A DNA stretch of 6,181 nucleotides from Mycobacterium sp. GTDB lineage: Bacteria > Actinomycetota > Actinomycetes > Mycobacteriales > Mycobacteriaceae. Position 1 is the first letter of the stretch. The number at the start of each line of letters is the position of its first letter. Shown in pieces: positions 1 to 6,006 of the stretch. The stretch lies in contig JAQTVU010000159.1 in the NCBI GenBank assembly GCA_028706695.1, forward strand, positions 1 through 6,181, in the 5' to 3' direction. The notes under the pieces are model-generated. The model saw only the letters and a list, made by a program, of their open reading frames with translations. It did no database searches and was not told where the DNA came from. A program made the position numbers and the translations under genes.

Positions 1-37
1 CTGCGGCATTTTTCGATAGTAGCCGTCGGCGTTCCTA

Positions 38-58
38 CTTATCGCGGAACCGGATAAG
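38..58. repeat. bulged inverted repeat upstream of mshB
   Basis: The arms CTTATC (38-43) and GATAAG (53-58) are perfectly complementary. Inside them CGG (45-47) pairs with CCG (50-52), giving a 9-bp stem with one bulged base (g44) and an AA loop. There is no T-tract on either strand, so it is a poor canonical terminator. It could be an operator or a terminator for whatever lies left of the window. The rest of bases 1-120 shows no convincing gene. Confidence 0.4.
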
Positions 59-108
59 AAACGCTACCGGACACTACGGGCGATTGCGGCCGGGGCGGTC
101 GCGGTCGG

Positions 109-114
109 TAGGGT
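109..114 (+). promoter_or_regulatory. possible -10 box of mshB (leaderless-type spacing)
   Basis: TAGGGT fits the mycobacterial TANNNT -10 pattern. Its last T lies 7 bases before the mshB ATG at 121, the spacing typical of leaderless mycobacterial transcripts that start at the initiation codon. The same bases contain a weak Shine-Dalgarno-like AGGG (110-113), so the site could instead serve ribosome binding. No clear -35 box is visible at 17 bases. This is inference from spacing only. Confidence 0.3.
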
Positions 115-120
115 GCCTGC

Positions 121-1026
121 ATGCGTGAGATTCCGCGGTTGTTGTTCGTCCACGCACATCCCGACGACGAGAGCCTCAGCAACGGCGCCACCATTGCGCA
201 CTACGCCGCGCGTGGGGCGCGGGTGTGCGTCGTCACCTGCACGCTTGGCGAAGAGGGCGAGGTCATCGGGGACCGGTGGGCCGGGCTTGCCGTGGATCGC
301 GCCGACCAACTGGGCGGCTACCGGGTGGGCGAGCTCACCGCGGCGTTGCGCGCGCTGGGGCTTGACGCGCCCGTCTATCTCGGCGGGGCGGGCCGCTGGC
401 GCGACTCGGGCATGGCCGGCACCGAGCGGCGACGTCAGCAGAGATTCATCGACGCCGACGAACGCGAGGCCGTCGGCGCGCTGGTCGCCATCATCCGAGA
501 GCTGCGTCCGCACGTGGGCGTCACTTATGACCCCGACGGGGGCTACGGACATCGCGACCACGTCCACACCCACGCCGTGACGACGGCGGCGGTGGCGGCG
601 GCCGCGGCGACCACCGATCACCCGGGCCGGCCGTGGTCGGTGCCGAAATTCTATTGGTCGGTCTTCGCGCTGAGCGCATTCACCGCGGGTCTGGACGCGC
701 TGACCCGCGCCGACCTCCGACCGGAATGGACGTTGCCGCCCGCAGCGGCGTTCGCCTTCGGATTCGGCGACGACGCCATCGACGCCGTCGTGGCGGCCGA
801 CCCCGAGGCGTGCGCCGCCAAGAAGGCGGCGCTGGCCGCGCACGCCACCCAGGTGGTTGTCGGGCCGACCGGCCGGGCGGTTGCGCTGTCGAACGACATC
901 GCGCTGCCGATCCTGGCCGAAGAGCACTACGTTCTGGCCGCCGGCAGCGCTGGGGATCGCGACGAGCGCGGCTGGGAAACGGATCTGCTTGCCGGGCTTG
1001 ATTTCACCGGCGGTCTGACGCGGTAG
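121..1026 (+). CDS. mshB: GlcNAc-Ins deacetylase MshB, mycothiol biosynthesis
   Basis: This is a 301-residue LmbE/PIG-L-family zinc deacetylase, close to the roughly 303 residues of the M. tuberculosis enzyme. MshB removes the acetyl group from 1-O-(2-acetamido-2-deoxyglucopyranosyl)-myo-inositol to give GlcN-Ins, the acceptor for cysteine ligation by MshC in the cytosol. The signature AHPDDE lies at residues 12-17, giving zinc ligands His13 and Asp16 and the catalytic base Asp15. The second motif, YGHRDH, supplies Tyr142, His144 and the third zinc ligand His147. All known catalytic positions are intact and fall at the same numbers as in the characterised enzyme, which supports the ATG at 121 as the start. 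A membrane-protein gene follows on the same strand. The opposite strand is open over much of this region, but only as a GC-rich shadow. Confidence 0.96.
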   Translation: MREIPRLLFVHAHPDDESLSNGATIAHYAARGARVCVVTCTLGEEGEVIGDRWAGLAVDRADQLGGYRVGELTAALRALGLDAPVYLGGAGRWRDSGMAGTERRRQQRFIDADEREAVGALVAIIRELRPHVGVTYDPDGGYGHRDHVHTHAVTTAAVAAAAATTDHPGRPWSVPKFYWSVFALSAFTAGLDALTRADLRPEWTLPPAAAFAFGFGDDAIDAVVAADPEACAAKKAALAAHATQVVVGPTGRAVALSNDIALPILAEEHYVLAAGSAGDRDERGWETDLLAGLDFTGGLTR

Positions 1027-1046
1027 GCTGCCAGTCAAGCAGTCAC

Positions 1047-1053
1047 GGAAGGA
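1047..1053 (+). promoter_or_regulatory. ribosome binding site before ATG 1060
   Basis: GGAAGGA is a strong Shine-Dalgarno sequence 6 bases upstream of the ATG at 1060. It is the best such site between mshB and the membrane-protein gene, and it suggests that translation really starts there, at least ancestrally. Confidence 0.5.
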
Positions 1054-1059
1054 CTTCGC

Positions 1060-1155
1060 ATGGACCCGGGCATGGACCCTGATGTGCGGCATCGGCAGGA
1101 CCGACGCGACAGCTTCCAGCGGGTCTTCGACTCGATTGACCCCCAAATCCGATAG
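1060..1155 (+). other. 31-codon ORF ending in TAG, in frame with the next gene
   Basis: The ATG at 1060 follows a strong ribosome site. It opens a 31-codon frame that ends at TAG (1153-1155). The frame is the same as that of the membrane-protein gene, and no further stop occurs until 1633. About 23 of the 30 codons after the start end in G or C, which is coding-like. The peptide is charged and hydrophilic (MDPGMDPDVRHRQ at its start, then an RVFDSIDPQIR end). Either it is the N-terminal part of the membrane-protein gene, cut off by a nonsense codon, or it is an upstream small ORF or chance intergenic reading frame. Confidence 0.35.
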
Positions 1156-1236
1156 CGTCGCGACCTGACCGCAACCAAGCCGAGCGCCGCGTCGTCCGTC
1201 GAGGAGGACGGCGCTGACTCGGCCGTCCGTGTCGTT

Positions 1237-1635
1237 GTGCTGCTGCTGTTGGCCGTCGACGGCGTGTTGTCGGCAATCGCGGGCGCGATCATGCTGCCCC
1301 TCTACATCGGCAGTGTCCCCTTTCCCATCGGCGGACTCATCAGCGGCTTGGTCAATGCGGCCCTGGTGTGGGCGGCCGGTCAGTGGGCACGCTCGCCGCG
1401 GGTGGCCGCGGTGCCGCTCTGGACGTGGCTGATCACCGTCGGGATCATCAGCATGGGCGGGCCCAACGACGACCTGATCCTCGGGGGCCGGGGCCTGATG
1501 GCCTACGGGGCGTTGCTGCTGATCGTGTCGGGCGTGGCGCCGCCGGTGTGGGTATTGTGGCGGCGCGACCGCGGTTGCCGAACCGGCTACGGTACGTCGG
1601 TCCCCAGCGGCGGCGAGGGCGGGAAGAAGCTGTAG
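1237..1635 (+). CDS. conserved four-helix membrane protein (Rv1171-like), 5' end uncertain
   Basis: From the first legal start (GTG 1237) the protein is 132 residues. It has four predicted hydrophobic helices at about residues 1-25, 31-50, 57-74 and 86-108, then a short basic, glycine-rich tail. Its position just after mshB matches the conserved transmembrane protein Rv1171 of M. tuberculosis (146 residues from memory); no function is known to me. GTG 1237 starts inside the first helix and has no well-spaced ribosome site; GAGGAGGA at 1201-1208 is too far away. The true product therefore probably begins upstream. In-frame CTG at 1165 would give 156 residues starting TATKPSAASS, a natural-looking N-terminus. 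ATG 1060 is blocked by TAG 1153. The 3' end overlaps the convergent PE gene by 49 bases. The gene may be decayed or may use an unusual start. Confidence 0.7.
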   Translation: MLLLLAVDGVLSAIAGAIMLPLYIGSVPFPIGGLISGLVNAALVWAAGQWARSPRVAAVPLWTWLITVGIISMGGPNDDLILGGRGLMAYGALLLIVSGVAPPVWVLWRRDRGCRTGYGTSVPSGGEGGKKL

Positions 1636-2393
1636 ATCCAGGTCGTCTCCAGGGTGATGAACTGGTCGATCGATGCCGTGGTGGCCATCTGGATGCTGGC
1701 CAGCCCCTGGCTGAAAGTGACTGTCCCATCGATAAAGTCGACGGTGTTGAACAGCAGACTCTGCACAGCGGGCTGGAAAAGGCAATAGAAGTAGTTGAGC
1801 TGGGGGGCCAGGATCCCGATCAGGGGCAGGTAACCGACGGCCCAGGACAGAAGGTTGATGCCGTACTGGGCCCACGGCTCGACGGTCAGGTAGGCGGCCT
1901 CGATCGCGTCACCGATGGGCGCCAGCGCGTTCGCCGCGGGTATCAACGCGGCGCTGGTCATGGCGGCCGGGGCCAGCTGCGCGCCGGTACCGGATGGAGC
2001 GCCGACCCCGCCGGTCACGTGCAGCAGCGCGGTGGCGGCGCCGCTGCCGATCAGCGGATTCCCCCGCAACAGCTCTGCGGGTTTGTCGATCGCGTTGGCC
2101 AATGTCTGCGCGGCGTTCGCCTCGGCGGCCGCATACGTGCTCGCCGCCGATGTCAATGCCTCGACGAATTGCTCGTGAAACGCCGCCAGTCGCGCAGTGA
2201 GCTGTTGCATACCGTGCCCGTGTTGGGAGAACAACGCGGCGAGCTGGGTCGAGACCTCGTCGGCGGCCGCGGCCGGCAGGCCGGTCGTCGGTGCCGCGGC
2301 TGCGGCGTTGGCCGCGGTGATCGCCGACCCGAGAGCGGCCAGATCCGAGCCGGCCTCGGCCAGCGCCTCCGGCGCCGCGAGCAGGAACGTCAT
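1587..2393 (-). CDS. PE family protein, PE12-like
   Basis: This 268-residue protein opens with a typical PE domain (about residues 1-100). Pro8-Glu9 is the family signature, followed by Ala-rich helices and a conserved ADEVSTQLAALFSQHG stretch near residues 43-58. YAAAE at 87-91 matches the YxxxD/E export signal of ESX (type VII) substrates, so it is probably secreted or exposed at the cell envelope. After an Ala/Gly/Pro linker, the last 100 or so residues (from VEPWAQYG near 171) form a conserved hydrophobic domain with GILAP, DGTVTFSQGL and a Pro-rich end. I recall closely similar segments in PE12 (Rv1172c), which is longer at about 308 residues; the difference seems to lie in the linker. 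There is no PGRS repeat. The ATG start is supported by GAGGTGG 4 bases upstream. No PPE partner is visible in the window, so its heterodimer partner is unknown. Confidence 0.88.
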   Translation of the reverse strand: MTFLLAAPEALAEAGSDLAALGSAITAANAAAAAPTTGLPAAAADEVSTQLAALFSQHGHGMQQLTARLAAFHEQFVEALTSAASTYAAAEANAAQTLANAIDKPAELLRGNPLIGSGAATALLHVTGGVGAPSGTGAQLAPAAMTSAALIPAANALAPIGDAIEAAYLTVEPWAQYGINLLSWAVGYLPLIGILAPQLNYFYCLFQPAVQSLLFNTVDFIDGTVTFSQGLASIQMATTASIDQFITLETTWIYSFFPPSPPLGTDVP

Positions 2394-2397
2394 CTCG

Positions 2398-2404
2398 CCA
2401 CCTC
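2398..2404 (-). promoter_or_regulatory. ribosome binding site of the PE gene
   Basis: On the minus strand this reads GAGGTGG, 4 bases from the ATG at 2393. It fixes the PE start. Confidence 0.6.
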
Positions 2405-2444
2405 ATTTTGCTTCCCGACGGCGCGGGCACCGGTAGTCCGCTAG

Positions 2445-2454
2445 ATCGTATCGT
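2445..2454. promoter_or_regulatory. candidate overlapping -10 boxes, PE gene (-) and fbiC (+)
   Basis: The minus strand reads TACGAT (2450-2445), a TANNNT-type -10 facing the PE gene 52 bases away. The plus strand reads TATCGT (2449-2454), a 4/6 match to TATAAT facing fbiC. Neither has a good -35 at 16-18 bases. A perfect TTGACA at 2467-2472 on the plus strand has no matching -10 downstream. Assignment is by motif only. Confidence 0.25.
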
Positions 2455-2489
2455 GTTCACAGGCCATTGACAGGATGTCGGTGCAGGTG

Positions 2490-2535
2490 GCGGTCGACTT
2501 GCGGGTCCCGTCGTTGCGCCTGGCTGGTCGACCGC
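2490..2535. repeat. 9-bp inverted repeat in the fbiC upstream region
   Basis: GCGGTCGAC (2490-2498) and GTCGACCGC (2527-2535) are perfect inverted copies separated by 28 bases. Each contains the palindromic core GTCGAC, so the pair can also be read as two operator half-sites facing each other. It lies between the likely promoter zone and the fbiC start, where it could form a leader hairpin or bind a regulator. No function is assigned. Confidence 0.45.
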
Positions 2536-2642
2536 ATGCCACCGACGTCCTGGCGCTACTGTTGCGCGTATGCATCGTTGCCCAGGGGTTTCAGATGTTG
2601 GGCCGCTCGGATGAGCTTCGAGCGGGGGGAAGTCACACCGGG

Positions 2643-5213
2643 GTGCCGCTGACACCGGGTTGCGAGCCCACCGCCCTGCCGAACCCCGTCGTCCCGCCCA
2701 AGGCCGGCGCGTCGGCGCTGCGGCGGGTGTTGCGACGGGCGCGGGACGGCGTCGCGCTGAACGTCGAGGAGGCGGCCGTCGCGATGACCGCGCGCGGCGC
2801 GGACCTGGCCGACCTGTGCGCGAGCGCGGCGCGGGTGCGCGACGCGGGCCTGCAGTCGGCCGGACGGCGCGGCCCCAACGGGCGGCTGCCGATCGCCTAT
2901 TCGCGCAAGGTGTTCATCCCGCTCACGCGTTTGTGCCGCGACAACTGCCATTACTGCACCTTTGTCAGTGTTCCGGGCAAATTGCGCGCCCGCGGCGTCG
3001 GCATGTATCTGGAGCCCGACGACATTCTGGAGGTGGCCCGGCGCGGTGCCGAGATGGGCTGCAAGGAAGTGCTTTTCACCCTCGGCGACCGTCCCGAAGA
3101 CCGCTGGCCGGAAGCGCGTGCGTGGCTTGGCGAACGTGGCTATGACTCCACGCTGTCCTACCTGCGGGCGATGGCGATCCGCGTGCTGGAGGAGACCGGG
3201 CTGTTGCCGCACCTGAACCCCGGCGTGATGAGCTGGTCGGAGATGTCGCGGCTCAAGCCCGTGGCGCCGTCGATGGGAATGATGCTCGAGACGACGTCGC
3301 GACGCCTGTTCGAGACCAAAGGGCTTGCGCACCATGGAAGTCCGGACAAAGATCCGGCCGTCCGGCTGCGCGCTCTGACCGACGCGGGCCGGCTGTCGAT
3401 TCCGTTCACCACCGGCCTGCTGGTGGGTATCGGTGAGACCGTGCCCGAGCGTGCCGACACTTTGCACGCGATTCGAAAGTGCCACAAGGAGTTCGGGCAC
3501 GTGCAGGAAGTGATCGTGCAGAACTTCCGGGCCAAGCAACACACGCCGATGGCCGCAGCGCCCGACGCCGGGATCGAGGACTACGTCGCGACCGTGGCGG
3601 TGGCGCGGTTGGTGCTCGGGCCGGGCATGCGTATCCAGGCACCGCCGAACCTGGTCTCGCGTGACCAGTGCCTGGCACTGGTTGCCGCCGGCGTCGACGA
3701 CTGGGGCGGCGTCTCCCCGCTGACCCCCGACCACGTCAACCCCGAACGGCCCTGGCCGGCCGTGGACGAGTTGGCCGCCGTCACCGCGGGGGCGGGCTAC
3801 GACTTGGTGCAGCGGTTGACCGCACAGCCCAAATACGTTCAGGCGGGCGCGGCCTGGATCGACCCGCGGGTGCGCGGCCATGTCATGGCGCTGGCCGATC
3901 CGGCGACCGGGCTGGCCCGCGACGTCACTCCGGTGGGCCTGCCGTGGCAGGAGCCCGATGACATGGAGTCCGCCGGCCGGGTCGATCTCAACGCGGCGAT
4001 CGATACCGAGGGCCGCAACGCCGCGGCTCGCAGCGACCTCGACAGCGCTTTCGGTGACTGGGAATCGATCCGTGCGCGCGTGCAAGAGTTGGCCGCGCGC
4101 GCTCCCGAACGCATCGACACCGGCGTGCTGGCAGCGTTGCGGGCGGCCGAACGCGATCCGGCCGGCTGCTCCGACGGCGAGTATCTGGCGCTGGCCACCG
4201 CCGACGGCCGGGCGCTGGAAGCTGTTGTCGCACTGGCGGATTCGTTGCGACGTGACGCCGTCGGCAATGACGTGACCTTTGTGGTGAACCGCAACATCAA
4301 CTTCACCAACGTCTGCTACACCGGCTGCCGGTTCTGTGCGTTCGCGCAGCGCAAGGGTGACGCCGATGCGTATTCGCTGTCCACCGAAGAGGTTGCCGAG
4401 CGCGCGTGGGAGGCGCACCTGCAGGGCGCTACCGAGGTGTGCATGCAGGGCGGCATCGATCCCGAACTGCCGGTCACCGGGTACGCCGAGTTGGTGCGCG
4501 CCGTCAAGGCCCGGGTGCCGTCGATGCACGTGCACGCGTTCTCCCCGATGGAGATCGCCAACGGGGCGGTGAAAAGCGGGTTGAGCATTCGTGAATGGTT
4601 GGTCGGTCTGCGCGAGGCCGGGCTGGACACCATCCCCGGCACCGCCGCCGAAATCCTGGACGACGAGGTGCGTTGGGTGCTCACCAAGGGCAAGTTACCG
4701 ACGTCGATGTGGGTCGACATCGTTACCACGGCGCACGAGGTGGGCCTGCGGTCGTCGTCGACGATGATGTACGGGCATGTGGACAGCCCGCGGCACTGGG
4801 TGGGCCACCTCAACGTGTTACGCGGAATCCAGGACCGCACCGGCGGTTTCACCGAGTTCGTGCCGTTACCGTTCGTGCACCAGAATTCGCCGCTGTATCT
4901 GGCCGGCGCGGCGCGCCCCGGGCCCACCCACCGCGACAACCGCGCGGTCCACGCCCTGGCGCGAATCATGTTGTACGGTCGCATTTCCCACATCCAGACC
5001 AGCTGGGTGAAACTCGGCGTCCAGCGCACGCAGGCGATGCTGACGGGCGGCGCGAACGACCTGGGTGGCACGCTGATGGAGGAAACCATCTCCCGCATGG
5101 CCGGCTCCGAGCACGGCTCCTCGAAGACGCCGGCCGAACTGGCCGCGATAGCCGAAGGCATCGGTCGCCCGGCGCGCCGACGCACCACCACCTACGCCAC
5201 GCTGGTCGCTTAG
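2643..5213 (+). CDS. fbiC: FO synthase FbiC (fused CofG/CofH), coenzyme F420 biosynthesis
   Basis: This two-domain radical SAM enzyme condenses tyrosine with 5-amino-6-ribitylaminouracil to form FO (7,8-didemethyl-8-hydroxy-5-deazariboflavin), the chromophore of F420. The CofG-like half carries the [4Fe-4S]/SAM motif CRDNCHYC with cysteines 98, 102 and 105, and LLVGIGET near 259-266. The CofH-like half carries CYTGCRFC with cysteines 558, 562 and 565, GGIDPELPVTGY, and MMYGHVD at 708-714. Both clusters are intact. I chose GTG 2643: it gives 856 residues, the length of M. tuberculosis FbiC as I recall it, the downstream TALPxPVVPP segment falls at the same distance from the start, and GGGGGGAAG (2624-2632) lies 10 bases upstream. 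The frame stays open to ATG 2475, which would add 56 residues, but that part does not resemble FbiC. In the tuberculosis bacillus, loss of FbiC abolishes F420 and gives resistance to nitroimidazole prodrugs. Confidence 0.97.
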   Translation: MPLTPGCEPTALPNPVVPPKAGASALRRVLRRARDGVALNVEEAAVAMTARGADLADLCASAARVRDAGLQSAGRRGPNGRLPIAYSRKVFIPLTRLCRDNCHYCTFVSVPGKLRARGVGMYLEPDDILEVARRGAEMGCKEVLFTLGDRPEDRWPEARAWLGERGYDSTLSYLRAMAIRVLEETGLLPHLNPGVMSWSEMSRLKPVAPSMGMMLETTSRRLFETKGLAHHGSPDKDPAVRLRALTDAGRLSIPFTTGLLVGIGETVPERADTLHAIRKCHKEFGHVQEVIVQNFRAKQHTPMAAAPDAGIEDYVATVAVARLVLGPGMRIQAPPNLVSRDQCLALVAAGVDDWGGVSPLTPDHVNPERPWPAVDELAAVTAGAGYDLVQRLTAQPKYVQAGAAWIDPRVRGHVMALADPATGLARDVTPVGLPWQEPDDMESAGRVDLNAAIDTEGRNAAARSDLDSAFGDWESIRARVQELAARAPERIDTGVLAALRAAERDPAGCSDGEYLALATADGRALEAVVALADSLRRDAVGNDVTFVVNRNINFTNVCYTGCRFCAFAQRKGDADAYSLSTEEVAERAWEAHLQGATEVCMQGGIDPELPVTGYAELVRAVKARVPSMHVHAFSPMEIANGAVKSGLSIREWLVGLREAGLDTIPGTAAEILDDEVRWVLTKGKLPTSMWVDIVTTAHEVGLRSSSTMMYGHVDSPRHWVGHLNVLRGIQDRTGGFTEFVPLPFVHQNSPLYLAGAARPGPTHRDNRAVHALARIMLYGRISHIQTSWVKLGVQRTQAMLTGGANDLGGTLMEETISRMAGSEHGSSKTPAELAAIAEGIGRPARRRTTTYATLVA

Positions 5214-5228
5214 CCGCGCACGGCCACG

Positions 5229-5240
5229 TCACCCGGGTGA
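5229..5240. repeat. 12-bp perfect palindrome after fbiC
   Basis: TCACCCGGGTGA is a perfect 12-bp palindrome 16 bases after the fbiC stop. It has no loop, so it is more like a protein-binding site than a hairpin. It sits in a convergent gap where an operator is not expected, and it may be chance in GC-rich DNA. Confidence 0.3.
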
Positions 5241-5252
5241 GCATGATTGACG

Positions 5253-5354
5253 ATGACCGAGCCGCAAAACCCGGCCATGCTGGAACGCTGTCAACGGCGC
5301 GCGATCCTCATGCCGCGCGGCCGCCCCGCGGCCAACGGAGCGCCGGGTCAGTAG
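5253..5354 (+). other. 33-codon ORF between fbiC and the TB8.4-type gene
   Basis: The ATG at 5253 opens a 33-residue frame (beginning MTEPQNPAMLERCQRRAILM) that ends at TAG 5352-5354. About 26 of the 32 codons after the start end in G or C. The ribosome site is weak: GGGTGAG lies about 12 bases upstream. The frame overlaps the last bases of the convergent secreted-protein gene and contains the GC hairpin at 5319-5333, which argues against translation. I do not recognise it. It may be a remnant, a small protein or chance. Confidence 0.15.
5319..5333. terminator. GC hairpin between convergent genes, possible two-way terminator
   Basis: GGCCGC, a CCC loop and GCGGCC form a perfect 6-bp stem. 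It lies about 105 bases after fbiC and 15 bases beyond the stop of the convergent TB8.4-type gene. There is no T-run on either strand. It would be a hairpin-only terminator, a class proposed for mycobacteria but not firmly established. Confidence 0.4.
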
Positions 5355-5686
5355 TTGTTGCAGGTGCCGGCGACCTGCTGGACGACGTTGAAGTACTGCG
5401 CGGCCTGGGGCATCGCCTGCACCTGCTGAGCCATCGCCGCGCGCTGCGGCGGCGCCGAGGCGAGGAACTGACGCAGGTAGTTCTGGGCGAGCGGAGATGA
5501 GTTCAGCTGCGCGGCGGCACCCGGTGCTGTCGCATTCAGCGCCGCCATCACCTGGCCGTAATTGCAGGTGGTGTTGATGATCGGTCCCAGGTCTGGGTCC
5601 GCGGACGCGACCCCGGCGGCGGCGGTCAACGCCAATGCCGCACCGCCAACCGCAACAGCAAATTTGGTCAACGACAGCCTCACCAT
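5348..5686 (-). CDS. secreted TB8.4/Rv1174c-type antigen, hemophore-related family
   Basis: This 112-residue exported protein is closely similar to M. tuberculosis Rv1174c (TB8.4, a low-molecular-weight T-cell antigen). A Sec signal peptide spans residues 1-29: short basic start, hydrophobic AVAVGGAALALTAAAGV, and predicted cleavage after ASA, before Asp30-Pro31. The mature part, about 83 residues, has only two cysteines, Cys41 in NTTCNYGQ and Cys109 in the terminal GTCNNY, which probably form a disulfide. The fold is likely helical. The Rv0203/Rv1174c family is called hemophore-related because Rv0203 binds heme; heme binding by this protein is not shown by the sequence. I chose ATG 5686, with GGGAAGG (5702-5696) 9 bases upstream, over TTG 5713, because the product then begins MxRLSLT like the known protein. 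It converges with fbiC and is transcribed away from fdxC. Confidence 0.93.
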   Translation of the reverse strand: MVRLSLTKFAVAVGGAALALTAAAGVASADPDLGPIINTTCNYGQVMAALNATAPGAAAQLNSSPLAQNYLRQFLASAPPQRAAMAQQVQAMPQAAQYFNVVQQVAGTCNNY

Positions 5687-5713
5687 TTGTGGAAACCTTC
5701 CCAATCGCAACAA

Positions 5714-5758
5714 ACCGCCGAACGGGCGGTCACGGCATTGCGCAAACTGGTGACCGCC
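5714..5758 (-). promoter_or_regulatory. three-segment alternative hairpins in the TB8.4-type leader
   Basis: In mRNA order, segment 1 GGCGGTCAC (5758-5750), segment 2 GTGACCGCC (5733-5725) and segment 3 GGCGGT (5719-5714) lie just before the ribosome site. Segments 1 and 2 pair perfectly over 9 bp with a 16-base loop. Segment 2 can instead pair with segment 3 over 6 bp with a 5-base loop. The two stems exclude each other, as in attenuators or riboregulators. The loop of stem 1:2 contains the palindrome TTGCGCAA (5738-5745). A DNA operator (9-bp arms, 16 apart) is the alternative reading. Confidence 0.45.
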
Positions 5759-5793
5759 TCGTCGACACTACCAGCCACCGCCGGATTGTTCCT

Positions 5794-5821
5794 ATCGTAC
5801 GGATTCTCGCCAAATTGTCCT
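5794..5821 (-). promoter_or_regulatory. candidate promoter of the TB8.4-type gene
   Basis: On the minus strand AGGACA (5821-5816, 4/6 to TTGACA), a 16-base spacer and TACGAT (5799-5794) make a plausible SigA-type promoter. Transcription would start near 5787, giving a leader of about 100 bases that includes the alternative hairpins. A perfect inverted repeat, TCCTC-TT-GAGGA (5818-5829), overlaps the -35 and could be an operator. Confidence 0.35.
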
Positions 5822-5884
5822 CTTGAGGAAGTGAAGTAAGGGGGCCTAACGAACCGGCGAAACAGACCGGGCGAACGGCATCTA

Positions 5885-5900
5885 GGTGATATTTATCACA
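5885..5900. promoter_or_regulatory. near-consensus CRP-family binding site
   Basis: The sequence GGTGA-TATTTA-TCACA matches TGTGA-N6-TCACA at 9 of 10 fixed bases. Its core GTGATA-TT-TATCAC (5886-5899) is a perfect inverted repeat, unusually AT-rich for this DNA. It lies between the divergent TB8.4-type gene and fdxC, centred about 80 bases upstream of the putative fdxC -10. Mycobacterial CRP (Rv3676) and Cmr recognise GTG-N8-CAC-type sites, so cAMP-linked control of either gene is possible. Confidence 0.5.
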
Positions 5901-5953
5901 TCGATGGTATCAAATCGGGTTCCCGGCCCACTCGATCGGCGTGCCCGGCGGGC

Positions 5954-5976
5954 GACGTGTGTGCAACGTCTAGTAT
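5954..5976 (+). promoter_or_regulatory. candidate fdxC promoter with adjoining inverted repeat
   Basis: TAGTAT (5971-5976) is a 4/6 match to TATAAT with the TANNNT core. No recognisable -35 is present. Instead an inverted repeat GACGT-N7-ACGTC (5954-5970) abuts the -10, where a regulator would occlude or replace -35 contacts. Transcription would start near 5983 and give a leader of about 105 bases to GTG 6089, or about 37 to GTG 6020. Confidence 0.35.
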
Positions 5977-6006
5977 CAGTAACCGAAACGCTCGCCCACC
6001 GGGACC

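Noticed and set aside
64..1875. 603-residue open frame on the minus strand
   Set aside because: It lies antisense to mshB and the membrane-protein gene and overlaps the PE gene. Its Arg/Pro/Gly/His-rich composition is typical of a GC-rich shadow frame, with no recognisable domain.
2467..2472. perfect TTGACA as the fbiC -35
   Set aside because: There is no TANNNT-like -10 at 16-18 bases downstream; the matching positions are GC-rich.
2475..2642. N-terminal extension of FbiC from ATG 2475
   Set aside because: The product would be 912 residues instead of 856, the ATG has no good ribosome site, and the added 56 residues do not resemble FbiC. GTG 2643 fits the known length.
2556..4535. 659-residue open frame on the minus strand
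   Set aside because: It is antisense to fbiC, rich in His, Arg, Gly and Gln, with no motif. It is a shadow of the fbiC codon pattern.
5687..5713. TTG 5713 as the start of the TB8.4-type protein
   Set aside because: It would add nine residues before the MVRLSLT start that matches the known protein, and it bypasses the GGGAAGG ribosome site that fits ATG 5686.
5850..5876. imperfect direct repeat of GAACCGG-CGAA type
   Set aside because: Only two degraded copies are present in GC-rich DNA; chance is sufficient.
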